Shown here: positions 49,353 to 58,222 of the stretch, one piece after another
How the letters are laid out: each line of letters starts with the position of its first letter
Numbering within the stretch: position 1 is the stretch's first letter
Assembly: GCF_023614525.1 (NCBI RefSeq)
Contig: NZ_CP097885.1
Coordinates: forward strand, 742,501 to 806,500
Reading direction: 5' to 3'
DNA length: 64,000 nt
Source of the DNA: Peptoniphilus genitalis
GTDB lineage: Bacteria > Bacillota > Clostridia > Tissierellales > Peptoniphilaceae
Program-made: the position numbers and the translations under genes
Notes under the pieces: generated by a model
Told to the model about the DNA's origin: nothing
The model's input: only the letters and a program-made list of their open reading frames with translations
The model's database searches: none

Positions 49353-50675
49353 TTAAATTGTAGTCTTAGACCAGTCAGTTTCTTTAGTGTTTTCGAAGTT
49401 AGTGTAGATATCTTCGCCCTTAGCGATTCTATCTGCCTTTCTTTCGTTCATAATTTCAACTAAACCTTGAACTCTTGTCTTGTATTGTTCTTCAGAGAAG
49501 TTTCTTTCGTCAGCTTGGTCACCGTCAAAGTGAACTACTGGAATATCAAGGTCTTCTCTCCATCTTCTTTCGATTTCAGGCATTGCTCCTGACCATGGTT
49601 TACATGATCTGTTGTAGTTAACAAGTGCTCCAGAAACTCCGTTTTCTTTAGCCATTGTTTCTCTCCATTCAACACCATCTTCGATACATACTGAACAAGG
49701 TGCCTTACAGTAAGCTGCAGCCATTTCTCTAACAGTTGTGTATTGGAAACCAAAAGCAGGTGCATATACTACTGCAGTTACGTTAACTCCATTTTGTTTT
49801 AGTGGTTCAAATAAGTGTCTAAGTCCTGGCCAGCAAGGAATACCTTCAAATAGGATTCTGTGTTCTTCTGGGTATTCCCAAGTAGAAGTTCCTTCCTTAA
49901 CTGATTGTTCGTATTCAGCTGCTAGAAGTTCAAAGCCTTCAGCTGCATCAATTTCACATCTTGCAGCAACAATATCTGCCATGTGGTTAAATAGGTCAAA
50001 TCCAGAAAGTGGAGATGGTTCGTAAGCCATGTATGAACAAGCCTTTAACCATGCAGCAGCAGTTCTGTTTGCAATTTTACAAGCTTCTTCGAATTTCTTT
50101 TCATCAAACTTCTTACCAGTAAGTTTTTCAAGTTGGTGAATAGCATATTCGAATTGGCCCATTAAGTAATCAACTTTTTCTTCAGGTACGTCAACTGTGT
50201 TTTGGAATGGAATGTCAATCATGATCATTGGAATGTCGTGCATTCTTGCAATGTTTTCATACCATTTAGTCATCATGTTACAGATGTTGTTACAGCAAAG
50301 TACGAAGTCTGGTTGTGGCATCTTTCTAGAGTCAGTTGGTTCTCCAGCTGCGTAAGCAAGTGAAATCCTTGCGTAACCACAAATATCGTTGTCGTATCCC
50401 ATATCTTCAGCTGTTTGACAAAGTCTTAAACCGTCTTTTTTAGCTGCAGTTGTAGCTGCGTGGTTTTCTGGATATACAGCATGTAGTCCAAATGCCTTTG
50501 CAAGCTCAATAGGGAATTTGGATGATGACCATCCAACTAGTTCTCCTCTTTTTTTAGCATCCCATGCTGCTCCGTAAACTCTATCTACTACATTTCTTAG
50601 CGCTTGAGCTGCAGGAATGTTTCCTTCGATTGGTCTTGGTTTTTTACCAGGTATTTTTTGAATTTTTTCAGCCAT
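49353..50675 (-). CDS. hgdA: (R)-2-hydroxyglutaryl-CoA dehydratase alpha subunit
   Basis: 440 residues. The HgdA family is clear from its length, the N-terminal IPGKKPRPIEGNIPAAQALR, VGWSSSKFPIELAKAFGL, and the cluster-binding segment FVLCCNNICNMMTKW. The C-terminal ALVNYNRSCKPWSGAMPEIE holds another conserved Cys. It forms the dehydratase with HgdB. Gene order C-A-B is the same as in Acidaminococcus fermentans. RBS AGGAGG. Confidence 0.96.
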   Translation of the reverse strand: MAEKIQKIPGKKPRPIEGNIPAAQALRNVVDRVYGAAWDAKKRGELVGWSSSKFPIELAKAFGLHAVYPENHAATTAAKKDGLRLCQTAEDMGYDNDICGYARISLAYAAGEPTDSRKMPQPDFVLCCNNICNMMTKWYENIARMHDIPMIMIDIPFQNTVDVPEEKVDYLMGQFEYAIHQLEKLTGKKFDEKKFEEACKIANRTAAAWLKACSYMAYEPSPLSGFDLFNHMADIVAARCEIDAAEGFELLAAEYEQSVKEGTSTWEYPEEHRILFEGIPCWPGLRHLFEPLKQNGVNVTAVVYAPAFGFQYTTVREMAAAYCKAPCSVCIEDGVEWRETMAKENGVSGALVNYNRSCKPWSGAMPEIERRWREDLDIPVVHFDGDQADERNFSEEQYKTRVQGLVEIMNERKADRIAKGEDIYTNFENTKETDWSKTTI

Positions 50676-50695
50676 AGTTTACCTCCTAAAATAAA

Positions 50696-51514
50696 TTATG
50701 CATTAGCCTTTTTTTCTTTTAATTTTTCTAATTTACATTTTTGATATCCAAATAGCGCTGCACCAAGAGCACCATTTAGTTGACATAAAGGTGAAGTGTA
50801 GATCTTGTGACCTGTGTTTTCTTCAAGGGCTCTTACCATACCCTTGTTTAGAGCAACACCACCTGTGAATATTATGTCATCATTTAAACCAACCCTCTTT
50901 GCAAGAGAACCAACTCTTGCGGCGATTGATTTGTGAATCCCCTTAACTATATCTTCAATCTTCGTTCCACTTGCCAGTTGCGAAATAACTTCTGATTCGG
51001 CGAAAACTGTACAAGTAGAAGAAATACTAACGTCTTTAGTTGACAGTTTGTCTAACTCTTCTAGTTTAGAAACATCTACTTCAAGAACCTTTGCGATAAC
51101 ATCTAGGAATCTTCCAGTTCCAGCTGCACACTTGTCATTCATAACGAAGTTTTCAAGCATACCATTGTCTCCAATTTTTAGAGCCTTGGCATCTTGTCCA
51201 CCAATATCAATGATTGTGCGAACATTTGGGAATAAGAAGTATGCGCCCTTAGCGTGACAAGAAAGTTCAGACATTTGGAAGTCAGCTTCTTCTAGTGAAG
51301 TTCTTCCGTATCCAGTAGCTAAAATATAGGAAATATCTTCTCTTGTCAGGTTTGCATTTTCTAGAGTTTCTTTTATAGTTCTTGATGGACCACTAGTTCC
51401 AGCTCCTACATCTATACAAGAGCTTGAAATAATCTCCTTGCCATCTTTTAAAATAATACTCTTTGAGGCTGTCGAACCAATATCGACGCCCATTGTATAA
51501 ATAGCTTCTGCCAT
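50696..51514 (-). CDS. hgdC: 2-hydroxyglutaryl-CoA dehydratase activator (archerase ATPase)
   Basis: 272 residues of the ASKHA/BcrAD family. ATP-binding loops DIGSTASKSI (about 11-20) and DIGGQDAKALK are seen. The two Cys that bind the dimer-bridging [4Fe-4S] cluster are C129 (NDKCAAGTGRF) and C168 (STCTVFAESEV). It uses ATP to inject one electron into the dehydratase. First gene of hgdCAB, with its own promoter. Confidence 0.97.
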   Translation of the reverse strand: MAEAIYTMGVDIGSTASKSIILKDGKEIISSSCIDVGAGTSGPSRTIKETLENANLTREDISYILATGYGRTSLEEADFQMSELSCHAKGAYFLFPNVRTIIDIGGQDAKALKIGDNGMLENFVMNDKCAAGTGRFLDVIAKVLEVDVSKLEELDKLSTKDVSISSTCTVFAESEVISQLASGTKIEDIVKGIHKSIAARVGSLAKRVGLNDDIIFTGGVALNKGMVRALEENTGHKIYTSPLCQLNGALGAALFGYQKCKLEKLKEKKANA

Positions 51515-51556
51515 ACAATCTCCTCTTTATTTAACATTAATATCTTACTCTTCTTA

Positions 51557-51585
51557 ATTCTACTATACTTATGTATCTTTGTCAA
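51557..51585 (-). promoter_or_regulatory. hgdCAB promoter
   Basis: TTGACA (51580-51585), 17-bp spacer, TAGAAT (51557-51562) on the minus strand. Confidence 0.85.
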
Positions 51586-51699
51586 AAAACCTAGTAGCTA
51601 AGAGGTTGAAAATATCAGGCTTTCATGGACTTGAGACTTTACTATTTAAAAGTTTAAAATATTATTATTTACTTATAGTAAGGTATGTGGTCATATGCA

Positions 51700-51733
51700 A
51701 AAATATTGGATAATCCTTTTGAGATTATCCAAT
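51700..51733 (-). terminator. Terminator after gcdA
   Basis: 11-bp stem ATTGGATAATC/GATTATCCAAT with a 7-nt loop and a following ATTTTT on the minus strand. It separates the gcd-gct unit from hgdCAB. Confidence 0.85.
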
Positions 51734-51753
51734 AAATTGTCATATTTTTTATA

Positions 51754-53523
51754 TTATTTAATGTTATTTAGTCTATCGTAGTCTCTAATGATTCTTGGAG
51801 TAAGCATTTGGTGAACTGGACAAATAGATTTTGGATCTTGGTAAGCACTTTCAGTGAAAGCAATGATATAGTTTCTCCATAGATTCATGTTTACTATTTC
51901 GTCTACTAGACCATACTTAGCACAAGAGAATGGTTTTGATTTTTCAGCATAGTCTTGAATCAAATCGTTCATCTTGTCAATTGTAGGTTGAAGATCTTTT
52001 CCAGCTTTTTTATCCTTAGCAAGTCTTCTAGAGTACATTGCTGTTGCTGCTGTTTCTCCATTCATTACGTTGATTTCAGTTGCTGCAGAACCAAGTGAGA
52101 ATGCGTTAGTGTCATTTCCTTGAGGTCCACCAAGTACATAGTGAGCTGCTGCAGTACCCTTTCTCATTGTAATTTCCATTTGTGGAAGGTCAGAGTTTTG
52201 GATTGAATAAATAAGTGATTGACCAAGTCCTAGTAATTCAGCCTTTTCTGCATCATCACCTACATCAATACCAGTAGTATCTTGTAGCCAGATGATAGGA
52301 AGTCTGTCTCTAGCACAAAGTGTTACGAATTCATTCATCTTTATTAGACCTTGTCTATAAAGTTTTCCACCGATAGAGATGTGTTTTGGATCATTGTAGT
52401 ATTCTGGGTAGCCCATTAATAGACCTTGAACGTTAGCTACAACACCAACTAAAAGTCCGTTAACTTTTGCAAGTCCAGTTACCATTTCTCTTCCGTATCC
52501 TTTTTTGTATTCCATAAATTCAGAACCATCAAATAGTCTTGAAATTACGTCATAAACGTCATATGCCTTTTTACCATTTTGTGGAATTATTGAGTACATG
52601 TCGTTAGGATCGTATAGTGGATTCTTTGGATCGTCTACTCTAAAGAATTCTCTTTGGAATTTTGGAAGCATTGAAAGGTACTTTCTAATTCCTTCAAGAA
52701 CGCCTTCTTCTTCAACGTAACATTCTCTCATGAAACCAGTTTGAGCGAAGTGAACGCCAACTGATCCTGGAGGAGTTGTTTTCTTAGCATTTGCAGTTTG
52801 ATCTGCAATTTGGTTAGCTCCTTCTTCGTCGATGTATCCCTTTGGATTCATACCGCCAAGGATTCCAGCTCCACCAACAGCCATGTTTGCATCTTTGTGA
52901 GCAATAATAATTGTAGGTGAAATTGAGTGGTATCCACCACCTGCTGGGTTAGTACCATAGATACCAACAATTACAGGAACTCCACATTGGTTAAGTCTAG
53001 AGTTTCTGTAGAATGGAGTACCGCCACCACGTCTGTTTGGATAAACTTTTTCTTGTTCGTCAAGCTTAACACCAGAACAGTTTAGGATATAAACTAGTGG
53101 AATTCTAAGTCTTTCAGCAGTATCTGATGCTCTAAGAAGGTCATCAGCTTGTCCTGCAATCCAAGCACCTGCAAGTTTCTTGTTATCGCTGGCAACAATG
53201 TAAACCCATCTGTCGTCAACTTTAGCAAGACCTTTTACGATACCTGTAGTTCCGTGATCATTTTCACCAGGATTGTAAATTGTATTTAGTGGGCACCATG
53301 TGCCTTCATCGATAAGTTCAGCAATTCTTTGAAGTGCTGTCATTTCGCCACGTTCGTTTACTTTTTCATCTGGTTTACCAGCAGCAAGAGCCTTTTGAGC
53401 AAATTCTTGGATTTCTTCTTCAATTTCTCTAAGTTGTTTGAAGTTTTCTTCATCTACTGCTTTTAAAGGATTACCAATTGTCTTCATATTTTGGAAATAT
53501 GAAGCAAGTGAATATTGAGCCAT
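51754..53523 (-). CDS. gcdA: Glutaconyl-CoA decarboxylase alpha subunit (carboxyltransferase)
   Basis: 589 residues from the ATG at 53523 (AGGAGG 5 nt upstream); a start 24 nt earlier would overlap gctB without need. Two crotonase-like halves are seen: the N-half with the acyl-CoA site (GDNDHGTTG-like NDHGTTGIVKG) and the C-half with GTAAAHYVLGGPQGNDTNAFSLG. It moves CO2 from glutaconyl-CoA to biotin on GcdC, giving crotonyl-CoA. Last gene of the gcdD-gcdC-gcdB-gctA-gctB-gcdA unit. Confidence 0.97.
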   Translation of the reverse strand: MAQYSLASYFQNMKTIGNPLKAVDEENFKQLREIEEEIQEFAQKALAAGKPDEKVNERGEMTALQRIAELIDEGTWCPLNTIYNPGENDHGTTGIVKGLAKVDDRWVYIVASDNKKLAGAWIAGQADDLLRASDTAERLRIPLVYILNCSGVKLDEQEKVYPNRRGGGTPFYRNSRLNQCGVPVIVGIYGTNPAGGGYHSISPTIIIAHKDANMAVGGAGILGGMNPKGYIDEEGANQIADQTANAKKTTPPGSVGVHFAQTGFMRECYVEEEGVLEGIRKYLSMLPKFQREFFRVDDPKNPLYDPNDMYSIIPQNGKKAYDVYDVISRLFDGSEFMEYKKGYGREMVTGLAKVNGLLVGVVANVQGLLMGYPEYYNDPKHISIGGKLYRQGLIKMNEFVTLCARDRLPIIWLQDTTGIDVGDDAEKAELLGLGQSLIYSIQNSDLPQMEITMRKGTAAAHYVLGGPQGNDTNAFSLGSAATEINVMNGETAATAMYSRRLAKDKKAGKDLQPTIDKMNDLIQDYAEKSKPFSCAKYGLVDEIVNMNLWRNYIIAFTESAYQDPKSICPVHQMLTPRIIRDYDRLNNIK

Positions 53524-53536
53524 TTGTCCTCCTATA

Positions 53537-54334
53537 TTATTCTTCAACAGGCTTCTTTATGAAAGCTTCGCCTGGGTCTATTTCTTCTCTAATAAGTCTG
53601 ATTACATTTTCGTCTGGTGCTTCAAGTTCAACTGCACGAGATACGTCAATGTCAAATCCAGTGTTTTCGATTACATCTTCTGGAGATGAAGATGGATAGT
53701 ATCCAGCAAGATACATTCTCTTAGTATCTTCATCGAACTTTAAGATACCCTTGTCAGTTACAACCATTTGTGGTCCAACATTTTCAGGAATACCTACTCT
53801 AGTTCTTCCACCAGGGCCATCGATCCAACCTGGAGAAGTGATATAGTCAACTTTTTCTATAAATCTTCTCTTTTCGTGTTGCATCATGATAATTGTATTT
53901 ACATAAGTTGCAATACCGTTAGCTCCACCAGATCCTGTGAATCTTGTCTTAGGGTGGTGGTAGTCACCGATTACTGTAGAGTTAACATTTCCGTATGGGT
54001 CGATTTGAGCTCCACCGATAAATGCGATCATTCTCTTCTTGTCGTGTCTCCATTCGTTAGCTTGGAATCCAACGTATGTTGCGTTTGTCCAGTGAACACC
54101 ACAGTGTGCCATGAATCTGTTGTCACCAACTGATCTTGGAACTTCGATTGGGTCACAGTCCATTAGTCCTGATTCTACAATTAGATAGCAGTGAGGAGCA
54201 TAAACTGCCTTTGCAAGAGAAGCACCAATTAGTGGTAGTCCTGTACCTACAATTGCGATTTGACCATCTTTAATTTGTCTTGCAATTGTAACTGCTTGCA
54301 TTTCCTTATTAGTATAGTTATCGTATCTAGCCAT
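53537..54334 (-). CDS. gctB: Glutaconate CoA-transferase subunit B
   Basis: 265 residues of the class I CoA-transferase beta family. MTIARQIKDGQIAIVGTGLP-like start (VTIARQIKDG), the VESGLMDCDP segment, where the catalytic Glu lies in the V-E-S-G motif, and RTRVGIPENVGPQ follow. With GctA it moves CoA from acetyl-CoA to (R)-2-hydroxyglutarate. Its ATG overlaps the gctA stop by one base (TAATG), so the two are coupled. Confidence 0.96.
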   Translation of the reverse strand: MARYDNYTNKEMQAVTIARQIKDGQIAIVGTGLPLIGASLAKAVYAPHCYLIVESGLMDCDPIEVPRSVGDNRFMAHCGVHWTNATYVGFQANEWRHDKKRMIAFIGGAQIDPYGNVNSTVIGDYHHPKTRFTGSGGANGIATYVNTIIMMQHEKRRFIEKVDYITSPGWIDGPGGRTRVGIPENVGPQMVVTDKGILKFDEDTKRMYLAGYYPSSSPEDVIENTGFDIDVSRAVELEAPDENVIRLIREEIDPGEAFIKKPVEE

Positions 54335-55305
54335 TATTTTTCTTCTCCCTTCTTTAGTACGTCTGTTGCGTATCCAAATCCTGGAACATCCTTAAGTCCA
54401 ATTAATCTAGTAGCACCTAGTTTGTTAAGGTATGCATCGTGATCTTCAACTCCGTACACCCATTCGTCTAAGAATGCATTGAAATCTTCTTCTGTCTTTG
54501 ATTTAACATTGTACATCTTGTAGAAATCAGCATCGTAGTCGTAGTATTTGTAACATTGTGAAGGGTGAGCTCCAAATGGTGCGTGAACTACAGCGTCAAC
54601 ACAGAATCCTGGAATCTTGTTTTCGTCAGCGTCGAAATTCTTAATGTATTCGTCACTTACAAGTTCTTCGCAAGTTACGATAACTTTTCTTGCTGCAATT
54701 GCAATGTCAACATCGTGGAATGTGTTTCCAAGAATTCTTGTAGTTCCATCTGGAGAAGCCATTTGTACGTGAATGATTGCAGTATCAATTTCTGGAACTG
54801 GTGCTGCAACTAATTTTTCGCCTTTTTTGAATGGGTTTTCAACATAGATGAATTTGTCATCTGGAAGTTTGTCGATTTTTTGTCTTTCTTCTTTAGAAAT
54901 TCCCCATTCGTCAACTAAACTTGAACCCATCATAAGTCTAACTGGTAGGTATGGAAGGCCAAGTGCAGCTGCGTGAATTCTTTGCATTTCAACGTCTTGA
55001 GAGTAGTCTTCCATTAGAAGTTCTCCCTTTTCAACTGCTGCTCTAAATCTTCTTGATACGTTTGTATATCCTGAGTTAGCAGTGTAGCAATTTATGTATG
55101 CTTTTACTCTGCCAGCTCCAATTAGTGTGTCCCAGTCTCCCCCTGCAGGTCCTGCTTCAACGATAAAATCTTTTTGTCCTTGACGTAAGATTTCGTTTAC
55201 TGCTGCGTAAGGCTTTCTGTTTGTTGTAAATCCCCCAAGAGATATTACATCGCCATTTTCAACATATTTTGCTATGGCGTCTTTAAGATTCATTACTTTA
55301 CTCAA
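54334..55305 (-). CDS. gctA: Glutaconate CoA-transferase subunit A
   Basis: 323 residues of the class I CoA-transferase alpha family, with GDVISLGGFTTNRKPYAAVNE at the start, VEAGPAGGDWDTLIGAGRVK, and FGAHPSQCYKYYDYDADFY near the end. The start is TTG at 55305 with AGGAGG 7 nt upstream; the ATG four codons later is a weaker choice. It follows gcdB after a 72-nt gap that contains a hairpin. Confidence 0.96.
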   Translation of the reverse strand: MSKVMNLKDAIAKYVENGDVISLGGFTTNRKPYAAVNEILRQGQKDFIVEAGPAGGDWDTLIGAGRVKAYINCYTANSGYTNVSRRFRAAVEKGELLMEDYSQDVEMQRIHAAALGLPYLPVRLMMGSSLVDEWGISKEERQKIDKLPDDKFIYVENPFKKGEKLVAAPVPEIDTAIIHVQMASPDGTTRILGNTFHDVDIAIAARKVIVTCEELVSDEYIKNFDADENKIPGFCVDAVVHAPFGAHPSQCYKYYDYDADFYKMYNVKSKTEEDFNAFLDEWVYGVEDHDAYLNKLGATRLIGLKDVPGFGYATDVLKKGEEK

Positions 55306-55350
55306 GTTAAAACCTCCTTATTGTTCCATATATAACTTGATTGCATAAAT

Positions 55351-55374
55351 ATTCAGCTCACTATGGAGCTGAAT
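55351..55374 (-). other. Intercistronic hairpin between gcdB and gctA
   Basis: 9-bp stem ATTCAGCTC/GAGCTGAAT with a 6-nt loop. No good T run follows on the minus strand, so an RNA processing or attenuation site is more likely than a full stop. Confidence 0.65.
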
Positions 55375-55377
55375 GAA

Positions 55378-56514
55378 TTAATGACTAAATAGAATTAAGA
55401 ATACACCTGCTGCTACGGCTGAGCCAATAACTCCCGCAACGTTAGGTCCCATTGCGTGCATTAGTAAGAAGTTAGTAGGATTGTATTTTCTACCTTCAAC
55501 TTGTGAAACACGCGCTGCCATTGGTACTGCTGATACACCAGCTGATCCAATTAGTGGATTGATTTTTCCACCAGTTACAATATATAAAATTTTTCCAAAT
55601 ACAACACCGCCTGCTGTTGCAAAGCAAAATGCCATAAGTCCTAGAGCAATAATCTTAATTGTTGCTGGTTGTAGGAAAGTTGTTCCGTCTGCTGTTGCCC
55701 CAACTGTTACACCAAGCATGATAGTAACAATGTTCATAAGAGCATTTTGTACAGTGTCGGATAATCTTGCAACTACTCCTGATTCCTTAAATAGGTTACC
55801 AAGCATTAGCATACCAAGAAGTGGTGCTACGTCTGGAAGAAGTAGTGATGTGAAAAGTACTACTACAACTGGGAAAATTATTTTTTCTAGTTTAGTTACT
55901 TTTCTTAGTGATGTCATAACTGTTTTTCTTTCTTTTTCAGTAGTAAGTGCCTTCATGATTGGCGGTTGAATCATAGGGATAAGCGCCATGTATGAATAAG
56001 CTGCTACTGCAATTGGTGCTAGTAGGTGTGGTGCTAGTTGTGATGTTGTAAAGATAGCTGTTGGTCCATCTGCTCCACCGATAATAGCAATTGATGCTGC
56101 TTCTGGTCCAGTAAATCCAAGCTTAACAGCTACTATAAAGGCAACATAAATACCAAATTGCGCTGCTGATCCTAATATAAGTGAAATAGGATTTGCAATA
56201 AGTGGTCCAAAGTCAGTCATTGCTCCTACACCCATGAAGATTAGACATGGGAATAAGTTAGACTTAACACCATTATACATAATTGCTAGAACACCAGAGC
56301 TTTGCCATGGGTCTGCTACTTCCATTAAGCCTGTCATTGGTAAGTTTCTTAAAAGCATACCAAAGGCAATTGGTAGAAGTAATAGTGGTTCAAATTCTTT
56401 TTTAATCGCTAGATAAATAAGAATGAAGGATACGATAAACATTACCACATTTTGCCACTGTAATGCTGCAAATCCCGATTCACCAAGAATCCCCTGTAAT
56501 GTTTCTAATAACAT
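55378..56514 (-). CDS. gcdB: Glutaconyl-CoA decarboxylase beta subunit (Na+ pump)
   Basis: 378 residues, membrane protein with about nine to eleven helices. The Na+-path signature [14 protein letters not shown] and the C-terminal [19 protein letters not shown] are present. It decarboxylates carboxy-biotin and exports Na+, conserving energy. GGGAGG precedes the ATG. A paralogue lies at 28671-29783. The gene order gcdD-C-B upstream of gctA joins the pump and the CoA-transferase in one unit. Confidence 0.97.
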   Translation of the reverse strand: MLLETLQGILGESGFAALQWQNVVMFIVSFILIYLAIKKEFEPLLLLPIAFGMLLRNLPMTGLMEVADPWQSSGVLAIMYNGVKSNLFPCLIFMGVGAMTDFGPLIANPISLILGSAAQFGIYVAFIVAVKLGFTGPEAASIAIIGGADGPTAIFTTSQLAPHLLAPIAVAAYSYMALIPMIQPPIMKALTTEKERKTVMTSLRKVTKLEKIIFPVVVVLFTSLLLPDVAPLLGMLMLGNLFKESGVVARLSDTVQNALMNIVTIMLGVTVGATADGTTFLQPATIKIIALGLMAFCFATAGGVVFGKILYIVTGGKINPLIGSAGVSAVPMAARVSQVEGRKYNPTNFLLMHAMGPNVAGVIGSAVAAGVFLILFSH

Positions 56515-56529
56515 ATGCCGACCTCCCTA

Positions 56530-56949
56530 TTATTGTACACTTGCTAGTACTGCGTCAGTATCTACTGTTTCTCCAGCTTTAACATTAAGTGTTACTGTAC
56601 CTGCACAAGGAGCTACGATTTCGTTTTCCATCTTCATAGCTTCAAGAATAAGGATTACATCTCCTGATGCTACTGTGTCTCCATTGTTAACATTAACTTT
56701 AAGAACAGTTCCTGGCATTGGTGCAACTACATCTCCTGCTCCGCCTGCTGCTGGTGCTGCTGCAGGAGCTGGTGCTGGTGCTGCAGGAGCTGCTGGTGCT
56801 GGTGCAGGTGCTGCTGCTTGAGGAGCTGGTGCTACTGGTGCTACAGGTGCTGCTGTTAGTGATCCTGGTGTAAGTGATGCATATCCTCCACCAACTTTTT
56901 CAACTTCTACTTCAAAAACTTTTCCATCTACTTTAACTTGATATTTCAT
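56530..56949 (-). CDS. gcdC: Glutaconyl-CoA decarboxylase biotin carrier subunit
   Basis: 139 residues. A short N-terminal anchoring domain (1-30) is joined to a biotinyl domain (72-139) by an Ala/Pro-rich linker (about 33-71). The biotin site is EAMKMENEI, with K106. The linker lets biotin swing between GcdA and GcdB. Because the linker is a simple-sequence tract of Ala-Pro codons, its length is likely to vary between strains. Start with AAAGGAG upstream. Confidence 0.97.
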   Translation of the reverse strand: MKYQVKVDGKVFEVEVEKVGGGYASLTPGSLTAAPVAPVAPAPQAAAPAPAPAAPAAPAPAPAAAPAAGGAGDVVAPMPGTVLKVNVNNGDTVASGDVILILEAMKMENEIVAPCAGTVTLNVKAGETVDTDAVLASVQ

Positions 56950-56991
56950 TAATTTCTCCTTTTCATAAATAATAGAATAATTTAAAATAAT

Positions 56992-57306
56992 TTATTTCTT
57001 TTCGTTTATAGATACGATTCTAAAACTTTCAACTCTCGATCTTTCTTCCATGCTGATAGCTCCAACTATAGCTGCTAAAAGTGCAGGGTCCATTGAATTA
57101 TCAACTGGTTTTGCTGCTTTTGGTGAAGCTTTTTGAGCTCCTTGATTTGCTTTCGCTGAGTCTTCCTTACCTTGAATACCTCCAACTATTTTAGTAATAA
57201 CAACAATTGCTATTAGTAGAGAAATAAGGGCCAAGAAAACAACAGATAAACCTGTCAACGCTACGCCAAAGGCTTGCCCAAGGGTAAGACTAACATCTCC
57301 TAACAT
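56992..57306 (-). CDS. gcdD: Glutaconyl-CoA decarboxylase small (delta/gamma) subunit
   Basis: 104 residues from the ATG at 57306 (GGGGAGG 7 nt upstream; a GTG 6 nt earlier is too close to it). One membrane helix (about 13-38, VALTGLSVVFLALISLLIAIVVI), then a charged linker rich in Lys/Ala, and a C-terminal segment (LLAAIVGAISMEERS, ESFRIVSINEKK) as in OadG/GcdD. It holds the complex together. First gene of the unit. Confidence 0.92.
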   Translation of the reverse strand: MLGDVSLTLGQAFGVALTGLSVVFLALISLLIAIVVITKIVGGIQGKEDSAKANQGAQKASPKAAKPVDNSMDPALLAAIVGAISMEERSRVESFRIVSINEKK

Positions 57307-57337
57307 TATCACACCTCCCCAAGTGGTTTCATATTAC

Positions 57338-57391
57338 GGAATCCATTCCAGCTTTTAGGAATATTATAACAAAGACCTATAATTAATTCAA
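57338..57391 (-). promoter_or_regulatory. gcdDCB-gctAB-gcdA promoter with downstream palindrome
   Basis: TTGAAT (57386-57391), 17-bp spacer ending in TGT, TATAAT (57363-57368) on the minus strand. A palindrome GGAATCCATTCC (57338-57349) lies in the early leader and could be an operator. Confidence 0.85.
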
Positions 57392-57412
57392 TTAAAAAAC
57401 CTATGTATCATC

Positions 57413-57834
57413 GATTAATCAAAATCTTTTGCAAGTTAATTATACATGAAAAAGGGACTAAAATAAAGGAAAGCCTTTTTAGAAAAAATCATGAGATAAA
57501 CAAATTTTAAATATTTTTAATTATTAATTACATTTGTTAAAAAAAGTTTTAATTATGAATTATTTTTTCTTAAAAATTTATTTTATAGGCAAAATCTTTG
57601 ACTAAATGAAAAATCAAATATTTTATCCTTTCCTTTTTATAAAAATTTTAAGTAATCCTATCTTTTTGTAATATTTTTTTATACTCTTTCTTATTAGATA
57701 TATTTAGAAACAAAGATTTTATTTTTTTTCAAATTAATCTTCTCTCTCCTACTCTTTCTAAAAAAATTCGATTAAATAAAACAAACTTTTCATAAAAACT
57801 TTTTCACAATTTTTTTATTGAGTTTCAGTGAACT
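57413..57834. other. AT-rich intergenic region
   Basis: Very AT-rich, with no coding frame or RNA gene recognised; it leads into the tandem repeat at 57835. Confidence 0.5.
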
Positions 57835-57977
57835 TATGAAAAGTTACAAACTCTTAGGATTTTATTGCATCGTAAAAATTTACAAAGTCATAAGTAAATA
57901 CGACTTCATGAAAATCCACCAACTTATAAGTAAATATTACTTTGTAAAAATTTGAAAGCTCATAGATAATCACTAGT
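57835..57977. repeat. Degenerate tandem repeat, four 35-36-bp units
   Basis: Units at 57835-57870, 57871-57906, 57907-57942 and 57943-57977. The second and third agree at about 27 of 36 positions and share ATAAGTAAATA; the first and fourth agree with the second at about 21-22 positions. There are no spacers, so it is not a CRISPR array. Confidence 0.7.
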
Positions 57978-58003
57978 CCCTATAAATTAAAAGTAATAAG
58001 TCC

Positions 58004-58144
58004 TTATAAGGCCAATAAAAAAAGAGAAATCACAAAGGATTTCTCATAAAAATTTTTCTTAATTGCAAGTCCCTTGCAGATGGCTGCTGCGAAGGCATCC
58101 ATGGAAAGGCCCACTCCAACTAAGAATACCCATATTAAATTCAT
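58004..58144 (-). pseudogene. Truncated N-terminal fragment of manganese exporter MntP
   Basis: 46 residues from the ATG at 58144: MNLIWVFLVGVGLSMDAFAA then AICKGLAIKKNFYEKSFVIS. The first helix with GLSMDAFA is the MntP (YebN/DUF204) signature, but a complete protein has about 185 residues and six helices. The frame runs into a hairpin terminator (58024-58045) and stops. Nothing upstream resembles the remainder. It is a remnant, or less likely a small peptide; a GGTGAG site precedes the ATG. Confidence 0.75.
58015..58045 (-). terminator. Terminator inside the mntP fragment
   Basis: 8-bp stem GAGAAATC/GATTTCTC (58024-58045), 6-nt loop, then seven T on the minus strand. Confidence 0.85.
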
Positions 58145-58172
58145 CTTCACTCACCAATCATTAAATCTCAAT

Positions 58173-58203
58173 AAAAAAAGATAGATGTTATTAAACACCT
58201 ATC
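58173..58203 (-). terminator. Terminator of glutaredoxin gene
   Basis: 10-bp stem GATAGGTGTT/AACATCTATC on the minus strand (one G-U), loop TAAT, then seven T. Confidence 0.88.
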
Positions 58204-58222
58204 TCTATCTTATTCTTAAATC

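Noticed and set aside
49535-50025. Open frames overlapping hgdA on both strands
   Set aside because: hgdA is unambiguous over this whole stretch; the alternatives lack ribosome sites and homology-like features.
57835-57977. CRISPR array
   Set aside because: The units are directly adjacent with no unique spacers, and repeats are degenerate; no cas genes are present.
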